64,000 bases of DNA from Shimwellia pseudoproteus (GTDB taxonomy: Bacteria > Pseudomonadota > Gammaproteobacteria > Enterobacterales > Enterobacteriaceae), in NCBI RefSeq assembly GCF_016415625.1, contig NZ_WBXP01000014.1:24914-88913 (forward strand), given 5' to 3'. Position numbers and translations under genes: made by a program. The notes beneath the pieces are model-generated. The model did no database searches, was not told the origin of the DNA, and saw nothing but the letters and a program-made list of their open reading frames with translations. Below, one piece after another: positions 27,915 to 38,413 of this stretch (within the stretch, counting starts at the first letter, position 1; each line of letters starts with the position of its first letter).

Positions 27915-29255
27915 ATGAAAAAACGACTTTTCTCCGCCCTGGCCCTGGGGATGCTCAGTATGGCGAGCTGGGCCCAGGATACCCAAAATAACAGTGACTT
28001 GATCAAACGCGGCGAGTATCTGGCCCGGGCCGGTGACTGCGTGGCGTGCCACACCAACGGCAGCAAAGGCCAGCCTTTTGCGGGCGGCCTGGCAATGGCG
28101 ACCCCGATAGGCACTATCTACTCCACCAACATTACCCCGGACAAGCAGCACGGTATTGGTAACTATACCTTTGAAGAGTTCGATGCTGCGGTACGTCGCG
28201 GGGTGCGTAAAGATGGCTCCACCCTCTACCCGGCGATGCCGTTTCCCTCTTTTGCCCGGGTAACCGAGCCGGATATGCGCGCCATGTATGCCTATTTTAT
28301 GCAAGGCGTGCAGCCCGTTGCTGAGGCGAACAAAGATACCGATATCCCGTGGCCGCTCTCTATGCGCTGGCCGCTGGCAATCTGGCGCGGGCTGTTTGCC
28401 CCAGATCCCAAGGACTTTGTGATTAACAGCAACGCCGATCCCGTGCTGGAGCGTGGCCGTTACCTGGTAGAAGGGTTAGGGCACTGCGGGGCATGCCATA
28501 CGCCGCGCAGTATCACCATGCAGGAAAAAGCCCTCAGCGAGCAGGACGGGGATGATTACTTGTCCGGCAGCAACGCACCGATTGACGGCTGGGTTGCGTC
28601 CAGCCTGCGCGGTGAAAATCGCGACGGTCTGGGGACCTGGAATGAGGCGGAACTGGCCGAATTCCTGAAAACCGGTCGTAACGATAAAAGCGTGGTGTTC
28701 GGCGGTATGAGCGATGTGGTCGAACACAGTCTGCAATACCTGTCCGATGACGACATCACGGCCATTGCCCGTTATCTGAAGTCCCTGCCGCCGAAAGGGG
28801 GCAAACAATCCCCGGCACCGCAGGCGGACGATACAGCCCAACAGCTGTGGAAAGGGAATGACAGTAAAACCGGCGCTGCGCTGTATGTGGATAACTGTGC
28901 CGCGTGCCACCGCACGGATGGCGTCGGTTATAAACGCGCCTTCCCGTCCCTGAAAGGTAACCCGGTGGTGCAGACCGATGACCCCACCTCGCTTATCCAT
29001 ATTATCCTCACCGGTAACACTACCCCGGCAGTCCAGGGGGCGGTCTCTAACCTGACCATGCCATCCTTTGGCTGGCGGCTGAGCGATCAGCAAGTGGCGG
29101 ATGTGGCAAACTTTGTCCGCACCAGCTGGGGCAATAAAGCCCCGGCGGTGACCGCAGGGGATGTGGCGAAAGTCCGTAAGGACCGGAGCATGATAGCCGA
29201 TGAAAAAGCCATGGGCAGCCCGGATGTGTCAAAACTGCCGGGGGCGGCGGAATAG
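27915..29255 (+). CDS. Gluconate 2-dehydrogenase cytochrome c subunit
   Basis: 446 residues with a Sec signal peptide (MKKRLFSALALGMLSMASWA). Three haem c sites are visible: CVACH, CGACH and CAACH, at about residues 45, 192 and 332, each starting a cytochrome c domain. It accepts electrons from the flavoprotein and passes them to the ubiquinone pool. It follows the GMC subunit by 13 bp with AAGGAAG. Maturation needs the Ccm system encoded directly downstream. Confidence 0.92.
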   Translation: MKKRLFSALALGMLSMASWAQDTQNNSDLIKRGEYLARAGDCVACHTNGSKGQPFAGGLAMATPIGTIYSTNITPDKQHGIGNYTFEEFDAAVRRGVRKDGSTLYPAMPFPSFARVTEPDMRAMYAYFMQGVQPVAEANKDTDIPWPLSMRWPLAIWRGLFAPDPKDFVINSNADPVLERGRYLVEGLGHCGACHTPRSITMQEKALSEQDGDDYLSGSNAPIDGWVASSLRGENRDGLGTWNEAELAEFLKTGRNDKSVVFGGMSDVVEHSLQYLSDDDITAIARYLKSLPPKGGKQSPAPQADDTAQQLWKGNDSKTGAALYVDNCAACHRTDGVGYKRAFPSLKGNPVVQTDDPTSLIHIILTGNTTPAVQGAVSNLTMPSFGWRLSDQQVADVANFVRTSWGNKAPAVTAGDVAKVRKDRSMIADEKAMGSPDVSKLPGAAE

Positions 29256-29339
29256 ACGGTAACGTCATGACCGACAGCCCAGCAGGGAAGCATCAACCGG
29301 GAGACACCCCGGCGGGCAGGATGCCCATATAATAAATAA

Positions 29340-29366
29340 CCTGGCTGGCGAAGCCTGCCGGCCAGG
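29340..29366 (+). other. Inverted repeat between cytochrome gene and ccmA
   Basis: CCTGGCTGGC / GCCGGCCAGG form a 10-bp stem (one G-U) with a 7-nt loop. There is no U-tract. It may end or partly attenuate the gluconate dehydrogenase transcript before ccm, or be without function. Confidence 0.35.
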
Positions 29367-29457
29367 CATTAATCAGCGGGGGGTCTCCCGCACATTGGCG
29401 CACACAACATGGATATGGCAATGTTTTTAATCTGCGTCCCGGGGTGCAGGGGGACTG

Positions 29458-30075
29458 ATGCTCCGGGCCCATGAACTTCGCTGTCTGTATGACGACCGGC
29501 TGCTCTTTAGCAACCTGTCCCTGGTGATCAACGCCGGGGAACTGGTGCAAATCAGCGGCGCGAACGGCAGCGGCAAAACCAGTTTACTGCGCATTCTGAG
29601 CGGGTTATCCCGCCCGGAAAGTGGCCAGGTGTACTGGCAAGAGCAGCCGCTAGCGGCGGTGCGCGACAGTTTTCAGCGCCAGGTGCTGTGGCTGGGCCAC
29701 AAACCCGGGGTGAAAGCGGCCCTGACGGCGGATGAAAATCTGCACTTTTTCTATCCCCGCTCCCGGCTGGCCGATCGTGAACAGGCGCTGGCCGCCATCG
29801 GGCTGGCCGGATACGAAGATCAGCCGCTTGATCAGCTGTCTGCGGGCCAGCAGCGCCGCGTGGCCCTGGCCCGGCTGTGGCTGAGCGATGCCCGGCTCTG
29901 GATGCTGGATGAACCCTTCACCGCCCTGGATAGCACGGGGATAGAAACCCTGACCAGCCTGCTGGAGCAGCACGTGCTGGGCGGTGGCAGTGTCTTGATG
30001 ACCACCCACCAGCCGCTGCGCGTACTGACCTGCCCGCTGCGCGCTATTGCCCTCAACAGTGAGGAATGCCTGTGA
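29458..30075 (+). CDS. ccmA: Haem exporter ATPase CcmA
   Basis: 205 residues, ABC ATPase. Walker A is GANGSGKTS, the signature is LSAGQQRRVALARL and Walker B is LWMLDEPFTALD. With CcmB, CcmC and CcmD it powers release of haem-loaded CcmE on the periplasmic side in system I cytochrome c maturation. It is the first gene of an almost gapless ccmABCDEFGHI operon and overlaps ccmB by 10 bp. Confidence 0.94.
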   Translation: MLRAHELRCLYDDRLLFSNLSLVINAGELVQISGANGSGKTSLLRILSGLSRPESGQVYWQEQPLAAVRDSFQRQVLWLGHKPGVKAALTADENLHFFYPRSRLADREQALAAIGLAGYEDQPLDQLSAGQQRRVALARLWLSDARLWMLDEPFTALDSTGIETLTSLLEQHVLGGGSVLMTTHQPLRVLTCPLRAIALNSEECL

Positions 30076-30734
30076 GCCGCGCTATTTTTTACCGCGAACT
30101 GCTGCTGATGTGGCGACGCGGGGCGGAGATCCTCAACCCGCTGTGGTTTTTCCTGATCGTGATTTCGTTGTTCCCCTTCGCTATTGGCCCCAGCCCACAA
30201 CTGCTGTCCCTGATTGCCCCCGGGGTGGTCTGGGTGGCGGCGTTGCTGGCGGCGCTGCTGGTGATGGATCGCCTGTTCCGGGAGGACTGGCAGGATGGCT
30301 CCCTGGAGCAGTTGCTCCTGTTGCCGGTCCCGCTGGTGTGGGTGGTTATCATCAAAGTTGCCGCCCACTGGCTGGTGACTGGCCTGCCGCTGTTGATTAT
30401 CTCCCCCCTGGCGGCGCTGTTGCTGGGGATCAATACCCACAGCGCGCTGGTGCTGGCACTGACCCTGTTACTGGGCACCCCGTGTCTGAGCTTTCTTGGC
30501 TCTGTGGGGGTGGGGCTTACCGTGGGGCTAAAGCGCGGCGGTGTGTTATTGAGTTTGCTGGTATTACCGCTGGCAATACCGCTGTTAATTTTTGCCACCG
30601 CAGCCAGTGATGCCGCGGCATCCGGGCTGCCGGTGGACGGCTATCTGGCCATTTTGGGGGCATTTTTGCTGGCGAGTGCCACGCTGTGTCCGTTTGCGAC
30701 GGCGGCAGCATTGCGCTTATCTGCCCAGTCGTGA
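30066..30734 (+). CDS. ccmB: Haem exporter membrane protein CcmB
   Basis: 222 residues with six helices. NPLWFFLIVISLFPFAIGP and LTVGLKRGGVLLSLLVLPL are hallmark CcmB segments. It is the membrane partner of CcmA. ATG 30066 overlaps the end of ccmA; GTG 30072 is an alternative start. Confidence 0.93.
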   Translation: MPVSRAIFYRELLLMWRRGAEILNPLWFFLIVISLFPFAIGPSPQLLSLIAPGVVWVAALLAALLVMDRLFREDWQDGSLEQLLLLPVPLVWVVIIKVAAHWLVTGLPLLIISPLAALLLGINTHSALVLALTLLLGTPCLSFLGSVGVGLTVGLKRGGVLLSLLVLPLAIPLLIFATAASDAAASGLPVDGYLAILGAFLLASATLCPFATAAALRLSAQS

Positions 30735-30794
30735 GGTGTTTTCTGCCGGGCCGTCAGCGGTGCGGCAGTTATCAAGAGGTCGAGTGAGCTGCGT

Positions 30795-31532
30795 ATGTGG
30801 AAAGCGTTACATCAACTGGCCATCCCTGAGCGGTTATACCGCCTGAGTGGCAGATGGCTCCCCTGGCTGGGGGGGCTAAGTGTGCTATTACTGGCGGTGG
30901 GTCTGGTATGGGGGTTTGTCTATGCCCCGGCAGATTACCAGCAGGGACAAAGCTATCGCATTATGTACCTGCACGTGCCCGCCGCCATGTGGTCGATGGG
31001 GATCTACGCCGCCATGGCGATAGCTGCCTTTATTGGCCTGGTGTGGCAGATGAAAATGGCCACCCTGGCGGTGTCCGCCATGGCGCCGGTGGGTATGGTA
31101 TATACCTTTATTGCCCTGATTACCGGGTCGGCCTGGGGAAAACCCATGTGGGGAACCTGGTGGATCTGGGATGCCCGGCTCACGTCGGAGCTGGTGCTGC
31201 TGTTTTTATATGCCGGGATCATTGCCTTGTATAACGCCATTGATGACCGGCGCCGGGCGGGGACCGCGGCCAGCATTCTGGTGCTGGTGGGGGTGGTAAA
31301 CCTGCCGATTATTCACTTCTCAGTGGTGTGGTGGAACACCCTGCATCAGGGCTCGACCAATATGCAGCAGACCATTGATCCGACCATGCGGATGCCGCTG
31401 CGCCTCTGTATTCTCGCGTTTCTCAGCCTGTTTGCCACCCTGACCCTGATGCGGCTGCGTAATCTGATCCTCGTGATGGAGCGCCGTCGCCCCTGGGTGC
31501 AGGGGCTGGCCCATAAAGGAGGCGCACAATGA
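30795..31532 (+). CDS. ccmC: Haem-handling protein CcmC
   Basis: 245 residues with six helices and the tryptophan-rich haem motif WGTWWIWDARLTSE flanked by periplasmic histidines. It loads haem onto CcmE. The start MWKALHQLAIPERLY matches E. coli CcmC closely. Stop overlaps ccmD by ATGA. Confidence 0.95.
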   Translation: MWKALHQLAIPERLYRLSGRWLPWLGGLSVLLLAVGLVWGFVYAPADYQQGQSYRIMYLHVPAAMWSMGIYAAMAIAAFIGLVWQMKMATLAVSAMAPVGMVYTFIALITGSAWGKPMWGTWWIWDARLTSELVLLFLYAGIIALYNAIDDRRRAGTAASILVLVGVVNLPIIHFSVVWWNTLHQGSTNMQQTIDPTMRMPLRLCILAFLSLFATLTLMRLRNLILVMERRRPWVQGLAHKGGAQ

Positions 31533-31765
31533 CACCGGCGTTTCAATCCTTCAGCGCGTTCTGGGCCATGGGCGGTTACGCCTTTTATGTCTGGCTGTCA
31601 GTGGGTATGACACTGCTGGCGCTGCTGGCCTTAGTGATTCACACCCGCTGGCAGCGGCGGGCTATTTTGGCGGATGTGCGCCGCCATCAGGCCCGGGAGC
31701 GGCGTATCCGTGCGGCCCGGGAACAACAACACACCCCAGGGGGGCACCATGCTCGCACGCCGTAA
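31529..31765 (+). CDS. ccmD: CcmD, small membrane protein of the haem exporter
   Basis: 78 residues: one membrane helix ([20 protein letters not shown]) followed by a basic, arginine-rich cytosolic tail, as in CcmD. It helps release holo-CcmE from the CcmABC complex. It overlaps both ccmC (4 bp) and ccmE (17 bp). Confidence 0.9.
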   Translation: MTPAFQSFSAFWAMGGYAFYVWLSVGMTLLALLALVIHTRWQRRAILADVRRHQARERRIRAAREQQHTPGGHHARTP

Positions 31766-32231
31766 AATTCGCCTGTGGATCGCACTGGGAGTACTGGCAG
31801 GTCTCGGGGGGGCTGTCGGGCTGGTAATGTATGCGCTGAGCGCCAACATTGACCTGTTCTACACCCCGGGTGAGATAACCTATGGCAAAAACGAAACCCA
31901 GCAGAAGCCGGGCATCGGGCAGAGTTTGCGGGTGGGGGGCTATGTACAGCCAGGCAGCGTGAAGCGCGATGAGCACAGCCTACTGGTCACCTTCAAGCTC
32001 TACGATAGCCGCTCGGTGGTCAGCGTCAGTTTCCAGGGCATTCTGCCGGATCTGTTCCGCGAGGGGCAGGGGGTGGTGGCCCAGGGGGTACTTGATGGGC
32101 CAGGCCATATCACCGCCCGCCAGGTGCTGGCGAAGCATGACGAAAAATACACGCCGCCGGAAATCAAAGCGGCGATGACATCACCGGGCCGCCCCGCGTC
32201 GTCCCCGGTAACGGAGGATAACCAGGGATGA
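31749..32231 (+). CDS. ccmE: Periplasmic haem chaperone CcmE
   Basis: 160 residues from ATG 31749. An N-terminal anchor helix is followed by an OB-fold domain with the covalent haem-binding histidine at exactly 130 ([12 protein letters not shown]). It carries haem from CcmC to CcmF/H. It overlaps ccmD and its stop overlaps the ccmF start. Confidence 0.95.
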   Translation: MLARRKIRLWIALGVLAGLGGAVGLVMYALSANIDLFYTPGEITYGKNETQQKPGIGQSLRVGGYVQPGSVKRDEHSLLVTFKLYDSRSVVSVSFQGILPDLFREGQGVVAQGVLDGPGHITARQVLAKHDEKYTPPEIKAAMTSPGRPASSPVTEDNQG

Positions 32232-34177
32232 TGCCGGAACTGGGAAATTATTTGCTCTGCCTCGGCATGGCGGTGGCGCTACTGTTGGCTGTGTACCCGC
32301 TGTGGGGCGCCTGGCGCGGGCAGCCGCGGTTGATGGCGCTGGCCCGGCCATTGGCTATCACGCTGTTTATCGCCATTCTGATGGCGTTTGTCATTCTGGC
32401 CCACGCCTTTGTGGTGAATGACTTTACGGTGCGCTACGTGGTGGATAACTCCAACAGCGCGCTGCCGGTGTGGTACCGGATTGCCGCCACCTGGGGCTCC
32501 CATGAGGGGTCACTGCTGTTATGGGTGCTGTTGATGAGCGGCTGGACAGCGGCCGTGGCGCTGTTTACCCGCCAGATGCCCCTCGATGCCGTGGCCAGGG
32601 TGTTGGCGGTGATGGGGATCATCAACGCCGCCTTCCTGCTGCTGATTGTCTGTACCTCTAATCCGTTCATCCGCACCCTGCCGGACTATCCGGTTGACGG
32701 CCACGATCTTAACCCGCTGTTGCAGGATATCGGCATGATTTTCCACCCGCCTATCCTGTATATGGGCTATGTGGGATTTTCGGTCGCCTTTGCTTTTGCC
32801 ATCGCCTCGCTGCTGGCCGGCAGGCTGGATACTGCCTGGGCGCGCTGGTCCCGGCCCTGGACCCAGGCCGCCTGGCTGTTCCTGACCCTGGGCATCGTGC
32901 TGGGCTCTGCCTGGGCGTATTACGTGCTGGGCTGGGGGGGCTGGTGGTTCTGGGACCCGGTCGAAAATGCGTCGCTGATGCCGTGGCTGGCGGGCACCGC
33001 CCTGATGCACTCACTGGCGGTGACCGAGAAGCGCGGCAGTTTCCGGGCCTGGACGTCACTGCTGGCTATCATTGCGTTCTCCCTGTGCCTACTGGGCACC
33101 TTCCTGGTGCGATCCGGGGTGCTGGTTTCGGTTCATGCGTTTGCCTCTGATCCTACCCGGGGCATGTTTATCCTCGCCCTGCTGGTGCTTACCATTGGCG
33201 GTTCGCTGCTGCTGTATGCCGTGCGCGGTGGCGTGGTGCGTGCCAGGGTGGCGCACCAGCTCTGGTCCCGGGAGAGTATGCTACTGGGCAACAATATTCT
33301 GCTGGTGGCGGCGATGCTGGTGGTGCTGTTGGGCACCTTGCTGCCGCTGATCCACAAGGAGATGGGGCTGGGCAGTATCTCCGTTGGTGAGCCGTTCTTT
33401 AACACCATGTTCACCGCGCTGATGGTGCCTTTTGCGCTGTTGCTGGGGATCGGGCCGCTGGTACGCTGGCGGCGGGACGATCTCTCCCGCCAGCTGAAAC
33501 GGCTGGCGGCCGCCCTGGTGATAAGCCTGGTGCTGGCGCTGGTGCTGCCCTGGTGGCTGGGGGATAGGATCGCGGCGATGACCGCCATCGGGTTGATGAT
33601 GGCCCTGTGGGTGCTGGTGCTGGTGCTGGTGGATATTTATGAGAATGCCACCCAGCGCCGGGGCTTCTGGCGGGGGCTGTTACGGCTGAGCCGCAGCCAG
33701 TGGGGGATGGCGCTGGGCCATGTGGGTGTAGCGGTCACCGTGATTGGCATTGCCTTCAGTACCCAGTACAGCGTGGAGCGCGATGTCCGCATGAAGGCCG
33801 GCGATACCCTTGATATCCTGCAATATCACTTTGAGTTTCGCGGTGTTCAGGACATTGTTGGCCCCAACTGGAGCGGGGGCATGGGGGTATTCGCGGTAAG
33901 CCGTGACGGTAAGCCAGAGGCGATGCTCTATGCCGAAAAACGGTTCTACAGCGCCAGCCAGATGATGATGACCCAGGCCGCCATTGACGGCGGATTTACC
34001 CGGGATCTGTATGCCGCCCTCGGCGAGGAGCTGGATGGCGGCAGCTGGGCGGTGCGCCTGTATTACAAGCCGTTTGTTCGCTGGATCTGGTATGGCGGCA
34101 TGTTGATGGCCCTCGGCGGGTTGTGCTGCATGCTTGACCCGCGTTACCGGCAGCGTAAACGCCAGGAGGCCAGATGA
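32228..34177 (+). CDS. ccmF: Cytochrome c haem lyase subunit CcmF
   Basis: 649 residues with about fifteen helices. It contains the tryptophan-rich [18 protein letters not shown] motif and conserved histidines in periplasmic loops. With CcmH it attaches haem to CxxCH cysteines of apocytochromes. Stop overlaps ccmG by ATGA. Confidence 0.95.
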   Translation: MMPELGNYLLCLGMAVALLLAVYPLWGAWRGQPRLMALARPLAITLFIAILMAFVILAHAFVVNDFTVRYVVDNSNSALPVWYRIAATWGSHEGSLLLWVLLMSGWTAAVALFTRQMPLDAVARVLAVMGIINAAFLLLIVCTSNPFIRTLPDYPVDGHDLNPLLQDIGMIFHPPILYMGYVGFSVAFAFAIASLLAGRLDTAWARWSRPWTQAAWLFLTLGIVLGSAWAYYVLGWGGWWFWDPVENASLMPWLAGTALMHSLAVTEKRGSFRAWTSLLAIIAFSLCLLGTFLVRSGVLVSVHAFASDPTRGMFILALLVLTIGGSLLLYAVRGGVVRARVAHQLWSRESMLLGNNILLVAAMLVVLLGTLLPLIHKEMGLGSISVGEPFFNTMFTALMVPFALLLGIGPLVRWRRDDLSRQLKRLAAALVISLVLALVLPWWLGDRIAAMTAIGLMMALWVLVLVLVDIYENATQRRGFWRGLLRLSRSQWGMALGHVGVAVTVIGIAFSTQYSVERDVRMKAGDTLDILQYHFEFRGVQDIVGPNWSGGMGVFAVSRDGKPEAMLYAEKRFYSASQMMMTQAAIDGGFTRDLYAALGEELDGGSWAVRLYYKPFVRWIWYGGMLMALGGLCCMLDPRYRQRKRQEAR

Positions 34178-34731
34178 ACCGCAAGTTACTGTTTATTCCG
34201 CTGGTGCTGTTCCTGGCCCTGGCGCTGGCCCTGATGTGGCAACTGCTGAAAAACGCCGGGGGCGATGACCCGACCAGCCTTGAGTCGGCGCTGATCGGTA
34301 AGCCGTTGCCGGCCTTCCATCTGACCCCGCTGACGGGGCCGGAAAGCGAAATCCAGCGCGACGCGCTGATCACCGGTAAGCCGCTGCTGCTCAATGTGTG
34401 GGCCACCTGGTGCCCCACCTGCCACGAGGAGCACCGCTTTCTCAACCTGTTAGCGGCCCAGGGGGTGAGTATTGTCGGCATCAATTACAAAGATGACCGC
34501 CAGAAGGCGGTGAACTGGTTAAAAGATTACGGTAACCCTTATCAGCTTAATCTTTATGACGGCAGCGGCATGCTGGGGCTGGATCTGGGGGTATATGGCG
34601 CCCCGGAAACTTTTTTGATTGATGGCCAGGGGATTATTCGCTGGCGCCACGCCGGGGCGCTGGATGCCCGGGTCTGGCAACAGCAGTTACAGCCGCTGTG
34701 GGAGAAATACCGCGCGGGGGCAGGCGCATGA
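34174..34731 (+). CDS. ccmG: Thiol-disulfide protein CcmG/DsbE
   Basis: 185 residues: an N-terminal membrane anchor, then a thioredoxin fold with the redox motif WATWCPTCHEEH. It keeps apocytochrome c cysteines reduced for haem ligation. Reducing power normally comes from DsbD/CcdA; the DipZ-like protein upstream could contribute. Stop overlaps ccmH by ATGA. Confidence 0.93.
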   Translation: MNRKLLFIPLVLFLALALALMWQLLKNAGGDDPTSLESALIGKPLPAFHLTPLTGPESEIQRDALITGKPLLLNVWATWCPTCHEEHRFLNLLAAQGVSIVGINYKDDRQKAVNWLKDYGNPYQLNLYDGSGMLGLDLGVYGAPETFLIDGQGIIRWRHAGALDARVWQQQLQPLWEKYRAGAGA

Positions 34732-35183
34732 AACGACTGATACTGACACTGTGCGGCTTACTGCTGGCCTGGCAGGCCCTGGCGGTGATTGATACCTGGC
34801 AGTTCCGCACCCCGGCCGAGGAGCAAACCTTCCGCGAGATCACCTCGCAATTACGGTGCCCAAAATGCCAGAACAACAGCATTGCGGATTCGGACGCGAT
34901 GATCGCTGCCGATATGCGGGCCAAGGTGTACCAGTTGTTGCAGCAGGGGAAGAGTAAGCAACAAATCATTGATTATATGGTGGCGCGCTACGGCAATTTC
35001 GTCAGCTACAACCCGCCGTTAACCCCGGGCACCCTGGCGCTGTGGGCGGTGCCGCTGTTGTTTATTTTCGCGGGCATCGGGGCGGTTATTATCACCGCCA
35101 GACGGCGGGCGCAAACCCAGCTCACCCTGGACGATGCCGAACGCCAGCGGCTGGCAGAACTTCTCAGTAAAGGAAAAGAGTGA
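34728..35183 (+). CDS. ccmH: CcmH (CcmL-type) thiol oxidoreductase
   Basis: 151 residues from ATG 34728. A signal sequence is followed by the redox motif LRCPKCQNNSIADSDA, three helices, and a C-terminal membrane anchor near 105-125. It works with CcmF in haem ligation. In E. coli CcmH has an added TPR half; here that half is a separate gene just downstream. Confidence 0.92.
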   Translation: MKRLILTLCGLLLAWQALAVIDTWQFRTPAEEQTFREITSQLRCPKCQNNSIADSDAMIAADMRAKVYQLLQQGKSKQQIIDYMVARYGNFVSYNPPLTPGTLALWAVPLLFIFAGIGAVIITARRRAQTQLTLDDAERQRLAELLSKGKE

Positions 35184-36043
35184 TGAGCCCTGTGATTATT
35201 GTCGCGGTACTGTTGTTGCTGGTGGTGCTGGCGGTGCTGTTTATCCCGTGGTCAACCAACAGCGCTACCGATAGGGATACCCTGAATCAGCGCTTCTACC
35301 GCTCCCGGCTGGACGAGCTGGCCCGGGAAGGTCATGGCCCTGATGATGCGCTGGTGGTCGAGCTGCAACGCACGCTGCTGGACGACATTCCCCGGGGGGA
35401 AAAACGCGCTCTGGCGCAGGCGGCGGCCCCGGCGATGAGCCGTTGGGTGCTGTTGCCCGGCGCTCTGGTGGTGGTACTGGTCAGCGGCGGGTTGTACTGG
35501 CACTCTGCGAATGTTGAGCAACTGCTACAGTGGCAGCACGCGCGCGCGCAGTATCCGCAACTGCTCAAACAGGTGATGGACCCTCAGGCAGCGCCGCTGC
35601 GCGAGGATCAACTGGCCAGCCTGGCCCTCGGCCTGCGCAGCCGGTTACAGGATGATCGGCAGAATATCGCGCAGTGGCGCTTGCTGGGGCGGATTGGGGT
35701 GACCCTGAATGACAACGCTATCATCCTCGGGGCCTTTAGCCAGGCCTGGCAACTGGCGCCCAAAGATAGCCAAGTCACCGTAGATTATGCCGGTGCGCTG
35801 GTCCGCTCCGGCGAACAGGGCAACATCCGCAAAGGGGAGTTACTGCTGCGCGATGTGCTGGCGCAAGATGCCAACAATGTGCAGGCACTGGATTTGCTGG
35901 CGTTCAGTGACTACCTCCAGCAGCGTTATGATCAGGCGGCGCAACACTGGAAGCAGGCGCTGGCGCTGACCCCGGCGGATGATCCCCAACATGCGATTAT
36001 TGCCGGTAATTTGCGCCAGGCCACACTGCGCAGCCAGCAGTAA
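35183..36043 (+). CDS. ccmI: CcmI, TPR apocytochrome chaperone
   Basis: 286 residues from ATG 35183, which overlaps the ccmH stop (TGATG); GTG 35180 is also possible. It has two membrane helices (about 4-23 and 90-108) and a periplasmic TPR region (about 150-280). It corresponds to the C-terminal half of E. coli CcmH and binds apocytochrome c tails. It is the last gene of the ccm operon. Confidence 0.88.
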   Translation: MSPVIIVAVLLLLVVLAVLFIPWSTNSATDRDTLNQRFYRSRLDELAREGHGPDDALVVELQRTLLDDIPRGEKRALAQAAAPAMSRWVLLPGALVVVLVSGGLYWHSANVEQLLQWQHARAQYPQLLKQVMDPQAAPLREDQLASLALGLRSRLQDDRQNIAQWRLLGRIGVTLNDNAIILGAFSQAWQLAPKDSQVTVDYAGALVRSGEQGNIRKGELLLRDVLAQDANNVQALDLLAFSDYLQQRYDQAAQHWKQALALTPADDPQHAIIAGNLRQATLRSQQ

Positions 36044-36115
36044 CGGTTCACTGAGTATTATCGCGTGCGACCCCCCGTACCGCGGGCCGTCGCGTGCCTG
36101 TTATTGGGAGTGGCC

Positions 36116-38393
36116 ATGAAGCAAAAACAACGTGCAGTTGCCGGTGTGCGCCAGTATGGCGGCCCTGCCGGGGGATGGGGGGCGCTCAAAGCCACCGCTA
36201 TTGCTATCCGTACCCAAATGGATACGCTGGATGCCCCGCCAACCTTACTGCGGGCTAATCAGCCAGATGGCTTCGACTGCCCGGGGTGTGCCTGGCCAGA
36301 TAAAGACCATAAATCCACCTTTCAGTTCTGCGAGAACGGCGCCAAGGCGGTCAGCTGGGAGGCCACCAGCAAGCGCGTGACCCCGGCGTTTCTGGCGGAG
36401 AATACCGTCAGCAGCCTGCTGGCAACATCCGATTATGCGCTGGAGAATTATGGCCGCCTGACCCATCCGCTGGTGTACCACCGTGAGTCTGATACGTTCC
36501 GGCCGGTGGCGTGGGACACGGCGTTTGCCCGCATCGGTGAGGTGCTGCGCGGGTTAGCCCCGGAGCAGGTTGAGTTTTACACCTCTGGCCGGGCGTCTAA
36601 TGAGGCGGCGTTCCTCTACCAGCTGTTTGCCCGGGAGCTGGGCAGCAACAACTTCCCGGACTGCTCTAATATGTGCCACGAGCCCACCAGTGTCGGGCTG
36701 CCGCAATCTATCGGGATCGGTAAGGGCACGGTATCCCTCAGCGATTTCGACCATACCGAGCTGATTATCTCCATTGGTCATAATCCCGGCACCAACCACC
36801 CGCGGATGATGGGAACCCTGCATGACGCGGCCCGCCGCGGGGTGCCGATTATTGTGTTTAACCCACTGCGCGAGCGTTCCCTGGAGCGGTTTGCCGATCC
36901 GCAAGATCTGCTGGAGATGGCCACCTACCGTTCCACCCCCATTGCGTCCACCTATTTTCAGGTCAAAGCCGGTGGCGATGCCGCGGCGCTGAAAGGGATA
37001 GCTAAAGCGTTACTGGCCCTTGATGCCCGCCAGCCGGTGCTTGATCATGAATTTATCCGCGACCATACCGCCAACTTTGCCCCCTTTGTTGCCGATATTA
37101 GCGCCACCCAATGGGATGAGATTGAACAGGAGTCCGGCCTGGCCCGCGAAGAGCTGGAGCGGGTTGCCCGGGCGTATGCGGAATCCAGCGCGACCATCAT
37201 CACCTATGGGATGGGGATAACCCAGCACAATACCGGCACCGCCAACGTGCGCCTGATTGCCGATCTTCTGCTGCTGAAAGGCAATATCGGCAAGCCCGGG
37301 GCCGGGATCTGCCCGCTGCGCGGCCATTCGAATGTGCAGGGGAACCGGACTGTCGGCATCAGCGAGAAACCCAGCCCGGCTTTCCTGGCGAGCATTGAAC
37401 GGGTGTTTGGGTTTACGCCGCCGTCCCGGCACGGCCACGATGCGCTGCAAGCCATGCAGGCGATGATTCGCGGCGAGTCGAAAGCACTGTTGTGCCTGGG
37501 GGGGGAATTTTGCCGTGGCGCTGCCGGACCACCAGCGCGGTTTTCCGGCTATGGGCCAGCTCGATCTCAGTGTGCATGTGGCCACCAAACTGAACCGTTC
37601 CCATCTGCTGGTGGCAAAAGAAACCTATATCCTCCCCTGCCTGGGGCGAACGGAGCTGGATGAGCAGCAAACTGGCCGCCAGTGTATTACCGTGGAGGAT
37701 TCGATGTCGATGGTGCATGCCTCTTCCGGGCGGCTGAAACCGGCGTCGCCACTGCTGCGCGCTGAACCAGCCATCGTGGCGGGGATTGCCAGCGCGACCC
37801 TGCCGGACTCCCGTGTTGACTGGCACGCTCTGGTGGCGGATTACGATCGTATCCGCGATCTGATTGAACAAACAATCCCCGGTTTTGAACACTACAACCA
37901 GCGCATTCGCCAGCCGGGGGGCTTCCGTATGCCGCTGGCCGCCACCGAACGCCAGTGGCTGACCCCGACCGGCAAAGCGACATTTTCGGTCTTTCGCGGT
38001 GTGCGTGAGGATGTCACCTTCGACGATTGTCAGGTACTGCGGCTGGTGACCCTGCGCAGCCATGATCAGTACAACACCACGATCTACGCGCTGGATGACC
38101 GCTATCGCGGGGTGTTTGGCCGCCGGGATGTGCTGTTTATGAATGCCGGGGACATGGCGCGGCTGGGGGTTGAACACGGCGATGTGGTGGATATTGTCTC
38201 CGCCATGCCGGGCCATGATGGGGTTCTGGCAAATATCACCGTGGTGGCATTTAACATTGCCCCGGGGGCGGTGGGGGCCTATTACCCGGAAGCCAATGTG
38301 CTGATCCCGCTGGATTATTCAGATAAACAGAGCGGTACCCCGTCTTACAAATCCGCCCCGGTGCGTATTCGGCACCGCCCGCAGGGGGAATAG
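36116..38393 (+). pseudogene. YdeP-like molybdopterin oxidoreductase, frameshifted at a G8 tract
   Basis: Two frames together encode one FdhF/YdeP-type protein. The first starts at ATG 36116 (PAGGWGALKATA; DGFDCPGCAWPD; NNFPDCSNMCHEPTSVG) and runs off frame after LLCLGG; the second carries LPDHQRGFPAMGQLDL through to the stop at 38393. The break is a run of eight G at 37498-37505; seven G would read LGGNFAVALPD as in the family. The E. coli relative is linked to acid resistance. It is an oxidoreductase of unknown substrate. It may be a real pseudogene, a slipping tract or a read error. Confidence 0.8.
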
Positions 38394-38413
38394 TTGCGGG
38401 CCGTGCCCGGGGC

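Noticed and set aside
26789..28114. 441-codon open frame antisense to the gluconate dehydrogenase genes
   Set aside because: The sense strand encodes clear GMC and cytochrome c proteins; the antisense product has no recognisable motif and reflects high-GC codon use.
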